Source of the DNA: JBBQER01 sp052148155 | Lineage (GTDB): Bacteria; Actinomycetota; Acidimicrobiia; IMCC26256; PALSA-610 | Direction of reading: 5' to 3' | NCBI GenBank assembly: GCA_052148155.1 | Contig: JBKQIY010000224.1 | Coordinates: 1-24,489 of the forward strand | DNA length: 24,489 bases | Shown here: piece by piece, positions 14,086-21,110 of the stretch | How the letters are laid out: the number at the start of each line of letters is the position of its first letter | Position numbering within the stretch: the first letter of the stretch is position 1 | Made by a program: the position numbers and the translations under genes | The notes under the pieces: generated by a model | Databases searched by the model: none | The model's input: only the letters and a program-made list of their open reading frames with translations | Told to the model about the DNA's origin: nothing

Positions 14086-15519
14086 TCAGGTCGGGACGTT
14101 CAGCGCACGCCATGCGTGTCCGGCTCCGAGGAAACGATGCTGACCGGAAGGGCCGTCGCTGCCGGCGACGTAATCTTCGGGGGACCCGGCCGTCCAGGCC
14201 TTGAGCACCGGGTCGACGATGCGCCACGACCACTCGACCTCGTCGAACCGCAAGAACGGCGTGTGGTCACCGTTCAACACGTCGAGCAGCAGCTGCTCGT
14301 AGGCCGACGCTTCGCGGTCGTCCTTGTTCGTGTACTCGGCGCGCAGGATCGACTCGCGTGCCTCGAGGTCGAGCCCGGGCTGCTTGGTACGCATGACGAT
14401 CTCGGTGCATTCGGTTGGGCTCATCCGAAACACGAGCCAGTTGGGGTCCGAGTGCGCGAGCGGTGTGTGTCGGAACAGCCGCGTCGGCGGCTCCTTGAAA
14501 CGAAATGCCACCTCGTGCGCCTTGGCGGCGAGCCGTTTCCCTGAACGCAACAGGATCGGGACACCTTCCCACCGCCACGTGTCGAGGTACAGACGAAGCG
14601 CCGCGAACGTATCGGTACGTGACACGGGATCGACACCGGGTTCGGCACGGTAGGCGAGCCGGGGCTGACCTTCCACCAGCCCGGCCGAGTACTGCCCGCG
14701 TACCGCGTCGATCTCGGGATCGACGACGCGCACGGCTTTGAGCACCTCGACCTTGTGGTCGCGGATCATTTCCGCGTCCCACAATGCCGGCGGCTCCATC
14801 GTCGAGAACGTCATCATCTGCACGAGATGGTTTTGGATCATGTCGCGCAGCGCACCGATGCCGTCGTAGTACCGCGACCGTCCCTCGACACCCAGCGTTT
14901 CAGCGACGGTGATCTGGATCTCGTCGACGTGATCGGCGCGCAGCACCGGCTCGACGAACCGGTTCGCGAACCGGAACACGAGAATGTTCTGCACGGTTTC
15001 CTTACCGAGGAAGTGGTCGATCCGGAAGATCTGATCTTCGCGCCAACCCTTTTGCAGCTGTTCGTTGAGCGCGATGGCGGTGGTGAGGTCGGTTCCGAAC
15101 GGCTTCTCGATCACCAGCCGCCGCCAGCCGTTCGTTTCGTCGGCGAGGCCGGCCTGCGCGATCGTCTCGGCTGCGTCGGCGAACACCCCGGGCGGCAAGG
15201 CGAGGTAGAAGATGGCAGGACCGTCGAGCACGCCGTTCAGGACACGCAACGACTCGACCGACAGGTCACCGCCGTGGAAGTCGATACGGTCGATGAACTT
15301 GTCGAAAACATTTTCGTCGTAGTCGGTGCATTCGCGGTCGATCGCCGCCCGCAAGTTCTGGTGGAACTGGTCGCTCGTCCAATCTTGACGCGCGTAGCCG
15401 ATCACACGCAGACCTTCAAGCCGCTCGCGATGCTCGAGCGACAACAACGCCGGGAACAGCAGCCGGGCCGCAAGATCTCCGGATGCGCCGAGTACGACCA
15501 AGGTCGGTGAATTGCTCAT
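14086..15519 (-). CDS. zwf: Glucose-6-phosphate 1-dehydrogenase
   Basis: This 477-residue enzyme oxidises glucose-6-phosphate to 6-phosphogluconolactone with NADP or NAD. LVVLGASGDLAARLLFPAL at the start is the nucleotide-binding block. VIEKPFGTD and the active-site RIDHFLGKETVQNILVFRFA follow, then SRYYDGIGALRDMIQNHLVQ and ILLRSGKRLAAK. Length is normal. The gene begins 21 bases after the upstream PAP2-kinase-flippase gene and both lie on the minus strand. CCTCC at 15532-15536 gives a minus-strand GGAGG, but 12 bases from the ATG, rather far. A TACCGT hexamer five bases before the ATG is another possibility. It complements ppgK and gnd nearby; neither 6-phosphogluconolactonase nor opcA is adjacent within the window. 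Confidence 0.95.
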   Translation of the reverse strand: MSNSPTLVVLGASGDLAARLLFPALLSLEHRERLEGLRVIGYARQDWTSDQFHQNLRAAIDRECTDYDENVFDKFIDRIDFHGGDLSVESLRVLNGVLDGPAIFYLALPPGVFADAAETIAQAGLADETNGWRRLVIEKPFGTDLTTAIALNEQLQKGWREDQIFRIDHFLGKETVQNILVFRFANRFVEPVLRADHVDEIQITVAETLGVEGRSRYYDGIGALRDMIQNHLVQMMTFSTMEPPALWDAEMIRDHKVEVLKAVRVVDPEIDAVRGQYSAGLVEGQPRLAYRAEPGVDPVSRTDTFAALRLYLDTWRWEGVPILLRSGKRLAAKAHEVAFRFKEPPTRLFRHTPLAHSDPNWLVFRMSPTECTEIVMRTKQPGLDLEARESILRAEYTNKDDREASAYEQLLLDVLNGDHTPFLRFDEVEWSWRIVDPVLKAWTAGSPEDYVAGSDGPSGQHRFLGAGHAWRALNVPT

Positions 15520-15540
15520 CTTCGACGGTAACCTCCGGCT

Positions 15541-17886
15541 TCAGAGCAGCTGTCGGTGGCTCAGGCTACGGAACGCGAGCCAGCCAGGGATGATCGGCAG
15601 CCAGAACGTCGCCAACCGGAAGGCGAGCACACCGGCGACCGCGGGTGCCGAGGCGATACCGACTCCGGTCAGCCCGGCGATGAGCGCGGCTTCCACCGCG
15701 CCGACCTTGCCAGGCGTCGGCGCCGCCGAAGCGATCGCGGAACCGCCGAGATACACCGTGGTGACCTGAAGCCACGACGCGTGCGCGTGAAACGCCATCA
15801 GCGCGAATCCGAGCGCGATCACGGAGCAGAGCATCACGAGGAACGATCCGCTCAGCAGTTGGGCTGCCTTGCGCGGTTGACGCAGGACCGCGACGAGGTC
15901 GCGTGCGGTGCGTTCGGTCGGGATCACGATGCGTTTGCGTCCGATCGAGGTTTCCGTCACGGCTCCGATCGCGGCGAGCACTGCGACGACCGCGACGAGC
16001 AACGTCCAGCCGTCGGGCAGATGTACGTGCCCGATCCCGACGTTGCCGAGCAGCGCAGCCGCCAGCGCGAAGGCGAGGACATGCTCGACCAGACCGGTCG
16101 TGCCGTTGAGCGCGACGGCGCCGATCGCGTCCTCGCGATCCACACCCGACCGTTGGAGATAGCGAACGTTCACGCCGGCACCGCCGATACCCGCCGGTGT
16201 GATCTTGTTCGTGAAGCTACTCGCGAGCTGCGTCACGACAGTGCGGCCGAACGCAAGCGGCGCGAGCACGGAGCCCGACAACGACAGCGCCGCCGCCGCG
16301 AACGTGGAGAAACCGGCAACGACCGCGAGGACCAGCCAGATCACGTCGGCGTGGCGGGCCGCGCTCAACGTCTGATGGAACTCACCGATCTGGGGGAGGA
16401 GCAGATTGATCGCGAACAGCAGACCGACCAGGATGACAATCGTGCGGACGTGCACCCTGGCCAACGGCTCGAGTTGCACATGCTCGACACCCACCGCGTC
16501 CGCGGCCGTATCGCGGAGCTGATCGAGCTGTCCGTGGTGTTCGCGTTTGCGGTAGCCGTGGCGGGTATTGGACGACAGCGCGAGTGGTTGCAACAGCGGC
16601 AGCGCAGGCACGATCGCGGCCGCTCCGATCGTCGCGACCGCGGCGTCGACCGCGCGCTTGGCGCCGACGACCACGGCCGTCGAGGCGAGGAGTTCCGCGA
16701 CGTCGAGCGCGAGCCGTCGGTCGTCGGCGCCGATGTGCGAGTGTCCGAAGTCGATCAACCACGGTTGCCAGTCGGCGTCGACCAGAATGTTCTCGAGCGT
16801 CATCTCTCCGTGCGCGACACGCGCGGCCCGCAGACAGCTGAGCTCTTTCCACAAGGCGACGAGCATCGCGTCGGAGAGCTGGTCGGGCGCGACGTCGGCG
16901 AGGCAGTGACCTTCGGTTCGTTCCAGGACGAGCACCGCGGGGCCGTCGCGATGGCGTGTCGCGGCGAGCGGGGCACCGGCGTGCGCACCGCAGCGCAACG
17001 CGAGCGATGCGGCCAGGGCCTCATGCTCGACTTCATGCTTGGCGTTTGCGAACGCGCCTTCCTCGTCGGGATGGCGGACTGACACGGCTCGCCAAACCTG
17101 GAAGAGCAGATCGGCGTCGCGGTGTTCGCGGTCGATGGCTTTCACGAAAAGTGCTCGACCGTTGGTCGTCGCGTAGAACGGCGCCGACGTTCGAGCGGCC
17201 ACGCCGGCCGGGACGAGCTCACCGACCGGCCACCCGGACGCGGCGAGCGCGGCGCGGACAGTTTCGGGCTCGATCGCGTGCGCGGGTGTTCCGACTGCGA
17301 GGTTCACGATCGCGCCGATGGCCCAGCCGAGCGCCAATCCGCCCACGACGTCGAGTGGGAGGTCGGCGCCGATGTACATACGTCCGAAGGCGACAACGGC
17401 GGCCAACGTCCACACGAACCGTCTCGCCGGGCGCGGCAGGTAGGCCGAGCTGACCGCGGCGAGCGCGGCCGCGACGGCGCAGTGCACCGAGACATAGCCG
17501 TATCCGTGCAGGGTCGCGCCCCGCACGACGACGTGGGAGAGGATCGTGTCGGGTCGTGGGCGCTTGATCAGGTCTTTGACCACGTTCGCCGACACGTATG
17601 CGCCGAGCCCGGCGACGACCAACGCCACCGCGAGCCAGATGCGTCGAACGGCGAGGGCCAACACCACGGCGAGCGCGACCGCGCCGAGCGTGCCGAACAG
17701 CATCACGACACCGAACGGGCCGCGCAGTCCGTCGGGAAGATCGTTGACGGTGCGAAAGATGTCGCGTTCGAACCCACTGAGGCTGGCGTCCCGGGCCAGG
17801 AGGGCGGTGATCGCGATCAGTCCCGCACCGAGGACGATGCGCAACACGTCACCGGGATGCCGTTCGCGTGGTGTGCTAGCCGTCAC
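15541..17886 (-). CDS. PAP2 phosphatase-like / kinase-like / flippase-like membrane fusion protein
   Basis: This 781-residue protein has three parts. Residues 15-200 form a PAP2-type membrane domain with KDLIKRPRP at 104-112; motif 2 is YVSVH at 131-135 instead of PSGH; motif 3 is GRMYIGADLPLD at 168-179, where the catalytic histidine is replaced by D175. Residues 225-440 resemble an aminoglycoside/RIO-type kinase: K249 in LFVKA, HGEMTLENILVD at 359-370 (E361 for the usual aspartate) and IDFGHSH with D379. Residues 480-775 contain about eight membrane segments with TNKITPAGIGGAGVNVRYL and APTPGKVGAVEAAL, typical of the lysyl-phosphatidylglycerol-synthase transmembrane/flippase family. A role in lipid or glycolipid handling at the membrane is inferred. 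The GTG start is tentative; no ribosome site is seen. It follows the NTF2-like gene by 27 bases. Confidence 0.85.
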   Translation of the reverse strand: MTASTPRERHPGDVLRIVLGAGLIAITALLARDASLSGFERDIFRTVNDLPDGLRGPFGVVMLFGTLGAVALAVVLALAVRRIWLAVALVVAGLGAYVSANVVKDLIKRPRPDTILSHVVVRGATLHGYGYVSVHCAVAAALAAVSSAYLPRPARRFVWTLAAVVAFGRMYIGADLPLDVVGGLALGWAIGAIVNLAVGTPAHAIEPETVRAALAASGWPVGELVPAGVAARTSAPFYATTNGRALFVKAIDREHRDADLLFQVWRAVSVRHPDEEGAFANAKHEVEHEALAASLALRCGAHAGAPLAATRHRDGPAVLVLERTEGHCLADVAPDQLSDAMLVALWKELSCLRAARVAHGEMTLENILVDADWQPWLIDFGHSHIGADDRRLALDVAELLASTAVVVGAKRAVDAAVATIGAAAIVPALPLLQPLALSSNTRHGYRKREHHGQLDQLRDTAADAVGVEHVQLEPLARVHVRTIVILVGLLFAINLLLPQIGEFHQTLSAARHADVIWLVLAVVAGFSTFAAAALSLSGSVLAPLAFGRTVVTQLASSFTNKITPAGIGGAGVNVRYLQRSGVDREDAIGAVALNGTTGLVEHVLAFALAAALLGNVGIGHVHLPDGWTLLVAVVAVLAAIGAVTETSIGRKRIVIPTERTARDLVAVLRQPRKAAQLLSGSFLVMLCSVIALGFALMAFHAHASWLQVTTVYLGGSAIASAAPTPGKVGAVEAALIAGLTGVGIASAPAVAGVLAFRLATFWLPIIPGWLAFRSLSHRQLL

Positions 17887-17913
17887 GACGGCATGCTCGC
17901 ACGGACGGACGTC

Positions 17914-18336
17914 TCATTCGCGCTTCATGTGGTTCGACAGGTCTCCGATCAGTCGCGGAGCGAAGATCCGTTCGGTGAAACGCCACCTGTCGTTGACGTG
18001 TTCGAATTGGTCGTGGTACTCGCCGGCCAGGATCGGATGCAGGCCTTGACCGGTGACCTGCAAGACGGTGAAACAGCTGCGGGCCGTGGCGGTCGCGCCG
18101 TCGATCCACACGGTCACATTGGTGATCTGGTGGAGGGTTTTCGGCGTACCGTCGTCGTAAATAATCACGCGGTCGTAGTTCGTTCTTGCCTCGGCGGTAC
18201 CCCGTAATCGTCGGATGTGACGGGTCGAACCGAGTTCGGCATGCTCGAACAGCGCGGCGACACCATCGAGGTCGCCGGCGTCGAGCAGCGACGCGTACTC
18301 GTGTATCAGCGCGACGATCTGGTCGCGTTGACTCAT
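17914..18336 (-). CDS. NTF2-like (SnoaL/nuclear transport factor 2 fold) protein
   Basis: The 140-residue protein has the cone-shaped alpha+beta NTF2-like fold: helices in IVALIHEYASLLDAGDLDGV, then AALFEHAEL, followed by VTVWIDGATATARSCFTVLQ, YHDQFEHVNDRWRFTERIFA and the C-terminal tail. Such proteins often act as small-molecule isomerases, dehydratases or hydroxylating-dioxygenase partners in steroid or aromatic metabolism. Its ATG overlaps the P450 TGA as ATGA, so translation is probably coupled. The catalytic residues cannot be assigned with certainty. Context with SDRs and a P450 supports a role in breakdown or modification of a hydrophobic substrate. Confidence 0.85.
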   Translation of the reverse strand: MSQRDQIVALIHEYASLLDAGDLDGVAALFEHAELGSTRHIRRLRGTAEARTNYDRVIIYDDGTPKTLHQITNVTVWIDGATATARSCFTVLQVTGQGLHPILAGEYHDQFEHVNDRWRFTERIFAPRLIGDLSNHMKRE

Positions 18337-19508
18337 CGGACTCGGATCGGGACGGCGGCCCAACCGCGGACGTTGCCCGAGTGCGCACGTGCGCAGCTCG
18401 CTTCGTCGATCTCGTAGTCGGGCATGACCCGCAAGATCTCTTCGAGGCTCACGCGCATTTCGAGCCGGGCGAGCGCGGCGCCCAGGCACACGTGGATGCC
18501 GTGCCCGAAGCCGACATGCTGGGCGGCGGACCCACGATCGATGTCGAAGTCGTCGGGCCGTTCGAAGACGCGCTCGTCGCGATTGGCAGAACCGAGCAAC
18601 AACAAGACCTTGGCGCCGTCCGGCATCTGTTCGCCGTGCAACTCGACTGGGCGGGTGAGCGTACGTGCCATCAGTTGGGTGGATCCTTCGTGGCGAAGGA
18701 TCTCCTCGACCGCGTCGGGAATGCGGTCTGGATCGGCGATGAGCTTGCTCCGCTGCTTCGGGAAGCGCTGCAGCGCGAGCAGGCAGTTGGCGAGCAGTTT
18801 TGTGGTGGTTTCGTTCCCCGCGATGATCAGCAAGAACAAGAACCCGACGACTTGATCGTCAGCGAGGGTGGGGGCGTCTGTACCCGACGCGCACAACGCG
18901 GTGGTGAGGTCGTCGGGTGCGTTCCCGCGCGCGACTGCCGCACGCCGGTCGGCGACGAAGTCACAGAAGTACTTGTAGAGGTGCGTTGCGCCGACGACAC
19001 CTTCGGCGGTGACGTCGGGAACGCCTTCGTCTCGGTCGAGGAGCGCGTCGGTCCAGACGCGCAGCTGCTCCTCGTCGCGTTCGGGAACGCCGAGCATGCG
19101 CGCGATGACGTCCATCGGGAGGCGACCGGCGTAGTCGGCGACAAGTTCGCCCTCGCGCTTGGCGAGAAGTCCGCGAAGGAAACGTTGTGCCAGCGAGCGG
19201 ATTTCTTCTTCGAGGTCGGCGACCCGTCGGGGGGTGAACGCTCGACTCACCCGTCGCCGCAGGTCGGTATGGGCGGGAGGATCGGTGGTGAGCAACATCG
19301 GCAACGGGTTGTCCTGCTCGAGGGTGATGCCGTAACGCGAGCAGTAGGTATCGGGGTCGTGCAACGCGCCGAGCACGTCCTCATAGCGCGAAAGTGCCCA
19401 GAACCCGAGCGCAGAGTTGTGATAACAGGGCGCGTGGTCGCGCAGTTCGCGATAGACGGGAAATGGATCCTGGTGAACCTCGTACGAATACGGATTGAAG
19501 ATCGTCAC
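18333..19508 (-). CDS. Cytochrome P450
   Basis: The 391-residue soluble P450 would hydroxylate a hydrophobic substrate with O2 and electrons from a ferredoxin not encoded here. The I-helix oxygen-binding block is LLIIAGNETTTKLLANC, the ExxR pair lies in VEEILRHEG, and the heme loop is HVGFGHGIHVCLGAALARLE, with the cysteine ligand in the FGxGxHxCxG pattern. The start is GTG at 19508: it overlaps the TGA of the SDR upstream as GTGA, and MTIFNPYSYEVHQDPFPVY is a normal P450 beginning. The open frame upstream of it is a shadow over the SDR. The C-terminal stop overlaps the NTF2-like start. Similarity to the steroid- or terpene-acting bacterial CYPs is suggested but substrate is unknown. Confidence 0.94.
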   Translation of the reverse strand: MTIFNPYSYEVHQDPFPVYRELRDHAPCYHNSALGFWALSRYEDVLGALHDPDTYCSRYGITLEQDNPLPMLLTTDPPAHTDLRRRVSRAFTPRRVADLEEEIRSLAQRFLRGLLAKREGELVADYAGRLPMDVIARMLGVPERDEEQLRVWTDALLDRDEGVPDVTAEGVVGATHLYKYFCDFVADRRAAVARGNAPDDLTTALCASGTDAPTLADDQVVGFLFLLIIAGNETTTKLLANCLLALQRFPKQRSKLIADPDRIPDAVEEILRHEGSTQLMARTLTRPVELHGEQMPDGAKVLLLLGSANRDERVFERPDDFDIDRGSAAQHVGFGHGIHVCLGAALARLEMRVSLEEILRVMPDYEIDEASCARAHSGNVRGWAAVPIRVR

Positions 19509-20266
19509 CGCGCGATCTGTCCGCCGTCGACCAGCAGTGACACGCCGTTGACGTACGACGACGCGTCGGAGCACAGCCAGACGATCGACTCGGCGATCTC
19601 CGACGGCCGCGCCATCCGCCCCATCGGCATTCGGCGCAGCATCCGCTGGCCGTGGTCGGGCTGTGCGTCGAGGTACGCCTTCATCGGCTCGGTCTCGGTC
19701 TGGCCCGGCAGCACCGCGTTGACGCGGATACCGGCGGAGGCGTACTCCTGGGCCGCGTGTTTGGTGAGCCCGAGCACGGCGTGCTTCGCGGCGGTGTAGT
19801 GCGGCTGGCCCGGCGCCGCGACCACACCCGCGCCCGACGACACGTTCACGATGACTCCCCCGCGGTCCTGGGTGAGCATCTGGCGTAGTTCGTATTGCAT
19901 GCAGACGAACACGCCGGTGAGGTCGACGTCGATCACGCGCTGCCATTCGGTGCGAGAGTGGTCGACGAAAGCCTTCGGCTCGGTGCTGATACCGGCAACG
20001 TTGCACGCGCAGTCGAGCTGGCCGAAGCGCTCGACCGTGAACGCGACCATGCGGGCCACGGCCGCGTCGTCGGTGACGTCGGCAAGCACGGTCGCGGTCC
20101 GTTCGCGTTCGTCGATCAGGGCTGCGGTTTCGGCGGCTCCTTGCTCGTCGACGTCGGCGATGACGACCGACGCACCCCGGCCGGCGAGGGCGCGGGCTGT
20201 CGCGCGTCCGATGCCGTTGCCGGCGCCGGTGACGAGCGCGACCCGTCCGCCGAGCTCCGCGCTCAT
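19505..20266 (-). CDS. Short-chain dehydrogenase/reductase (classical SDR), first copy
   Basis: The 253-residue protein is a classical NAD(P)-dependent SDR oxidoreductase. LVTGAGNGIGRATARALAG is the TGxxxGxG cofactor loop, IADVDEQ after the second strand has an aspartate that favours NAD, DCACNVAGIS is the NAG motif, IVNVSSGAG carries the catalytic serine, and HYTAAKHAVLGL the YxxxK pair. VNGVSLLVDGG near the end is typical. It starts at ATG 20266, four bases inside the end of the second SDR (ATGA), and ends in a GTGA overlap with the P450. It therefore sits in the coupled operon and likely acts on the same hydrophobic substrate or alcohol product as the P450. Confidence 0.93.
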   Translation of the reverse strand: MSAELGGRVALVTGAGNGIGRATARALAGRGASVVIADVDEQGAAETAALIDERERTATVLADVTDDAAVARMVAFTVERFGQLDCACNVAGISTEPKAFVDHSRTEWQRVIDVDLTGVFVCMQYELRQMLTQDRGGVIVNVSSGAGVVAAPGQPHYTAAKHAVLGLTKHAAQEYASAGIRVNAVLPGQTETEPMKAYLDAQPDHGQRMLRRMPMGRMARPSEIAESIVWLCSDASSYVNGVSLLVDGGQIAR

Positions 20267-21087
20267 CCCAACACGTCCCGGCCGTCGAGCGTGCGGACCG
20301 GTCGCCGTCGATCTCGGAGATAGCTCAACGACTTCACCACCAGACCGTTCTCGTGTGCGACGTCGCATGTCGCGAACGCGAGGGCGGCTTCGGCCATCGA
20401 CTCGATCGGCTCACACCACTCGGGCGGGAGTGCCATCACCGCGAGCGCGCCTTCGGTCGCGACGGCCATTTCGGGTGCGACGGCATTCACGGCGATGCCA
20501 TCGGGCCCGAGTTCGGTTGCGAGCGCCTCGGTGAGCCGGTTCAGGGAGGCTTTGCTCGGCGCGTACGTCGACGCCCGCGCGAATTGTCCGGCGCGCTTGG
20601 GGTTGGGCGGCGAAGGATCGGCCATGACGGTGGCGATGTTGACGATCCAGCCGCGGGCCCGCTCGCGCATGCCGGGCAGCGCCGCCTTGGTGAGCAGATA
20701 CGGCGTTATCACGTTGACCTCGTAGGCCACTCGGAGCCGCCGTTCTGAGGTCGCTTCGATCGGCAGGTAGAAGCAGGCGGCGGCGTTGTTGACCACGACG
20801 TCGACGGGGCCGAGCTCGCGGGCGACGCGTTCGACCAGGCTTTGGCGATCACAGGCCGGGTCGGAAAGGTCGGCCGCGATCGGCAACGCGACGCCGCCGT
20901 CGTCGCCGATGCCGGCCGCGACCTCGACCAGCGAGCCCGCGAGGTGTCCGCCCGAGCCCGGCTCGAGGCTGCGCGCCACGATCGCGACCCGCGCACCTTC
21001 GGCGGCGAAACGCCGCGCGATGGCCGCACCGATCCCCCGACTCGCGCCGGTCACAATCGCAACTTTGCCGGTGAGTGCATCGCGCAT
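20263..21087 (-). CDS. Short-chain dehydrogenase/reductase (classical SDR), first gene of the operon
   Basis: The 274-residue SDR carries VTGASRGIGAAIARRFA (cofactor loop), VARSLEPGSG after the second strand, whose arginine suggests NADP preference, VVVNNAAACFY, IVNIATVMADPSPPNPKRAG with threonine in place of the catalytic serine region, and TYAPSKASLNRLTEAL with the YxxxK pair. The extra stretch DPSPPNPKRAG between strand 5 and the tyrosine is like acyl- or dehydrogenase-type SDRs. It begins at ATG 21087; a TATGGT hexamer lies nine bases upstream. The divergent malonyl-CoA decarboxylase gene starts only 23 bases away. The stop overlaps the next SDR start. The serine-position change should be checked against homologues before assigning activity. 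Confidence 0.9.
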   Translation of the reverse strand: MRDALTGKVAIVTGASRGIGAAIARRFAAEGARVAIVARSLEPGSGGHLAGSLVEVAAGIGDDGGVALPIAADLSDPACDRQSLVERVARELGPVDVVVNNAAACFYLPIEATSERRLRVAYEVNVITPYLLTKAALPGMRERARGWIVNIATVMADPSPPNPKRAGQFARASTYAPSKASLNRLTEALATELGPDGIAVNAVAPEMAVATEGALAVMALPPEWCEPIESMAEAALAFATCDVAHENGLVVKSLSYLRDRRRPVRTLDGRDVLG

Positions 21088-21096
21088 GGCGAGTGG

Positions 21097-21104
21097 ACCA
21101 TAGT
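21097..21104. promoter_or_regulatory. Overlapping divergent -10-like elements
   Basis: Minus-strand TATGGT (21097-21102) for the SDR gene and plus-strand CATAGT (21099-21104), six bases before the GTG of malonyl-CoA decarboxylase, overlap by four bases. The plus-strand element departs from TAsNNT at the first base, so this call is weaker than the others. Confidence 0.35.
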
Positions 21105-21110
21105 GGCGGG

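Noticed and set aside
15556..17082. 508-residue plus-strand open frame
   Set aside because: It is antisense to the PAP2-kinase-flippase gene and rich in Arg/Glu/Asp as expected of a GC-bias shadow.
18186..19799. 537-residue plus-strand open frame
   Set aside because: It is antisense to the NTF2-like, P450 and SDR genes, all of which have family motifs; composition shadow.
21075..21110. GTG 21075 as the start of malonyl-CoA decarboxylase
   Set aside because: It would overlap the divergent SDR coding region by 13 bases; GTG 21111 avoids this and fits the family N-terminus equally well.
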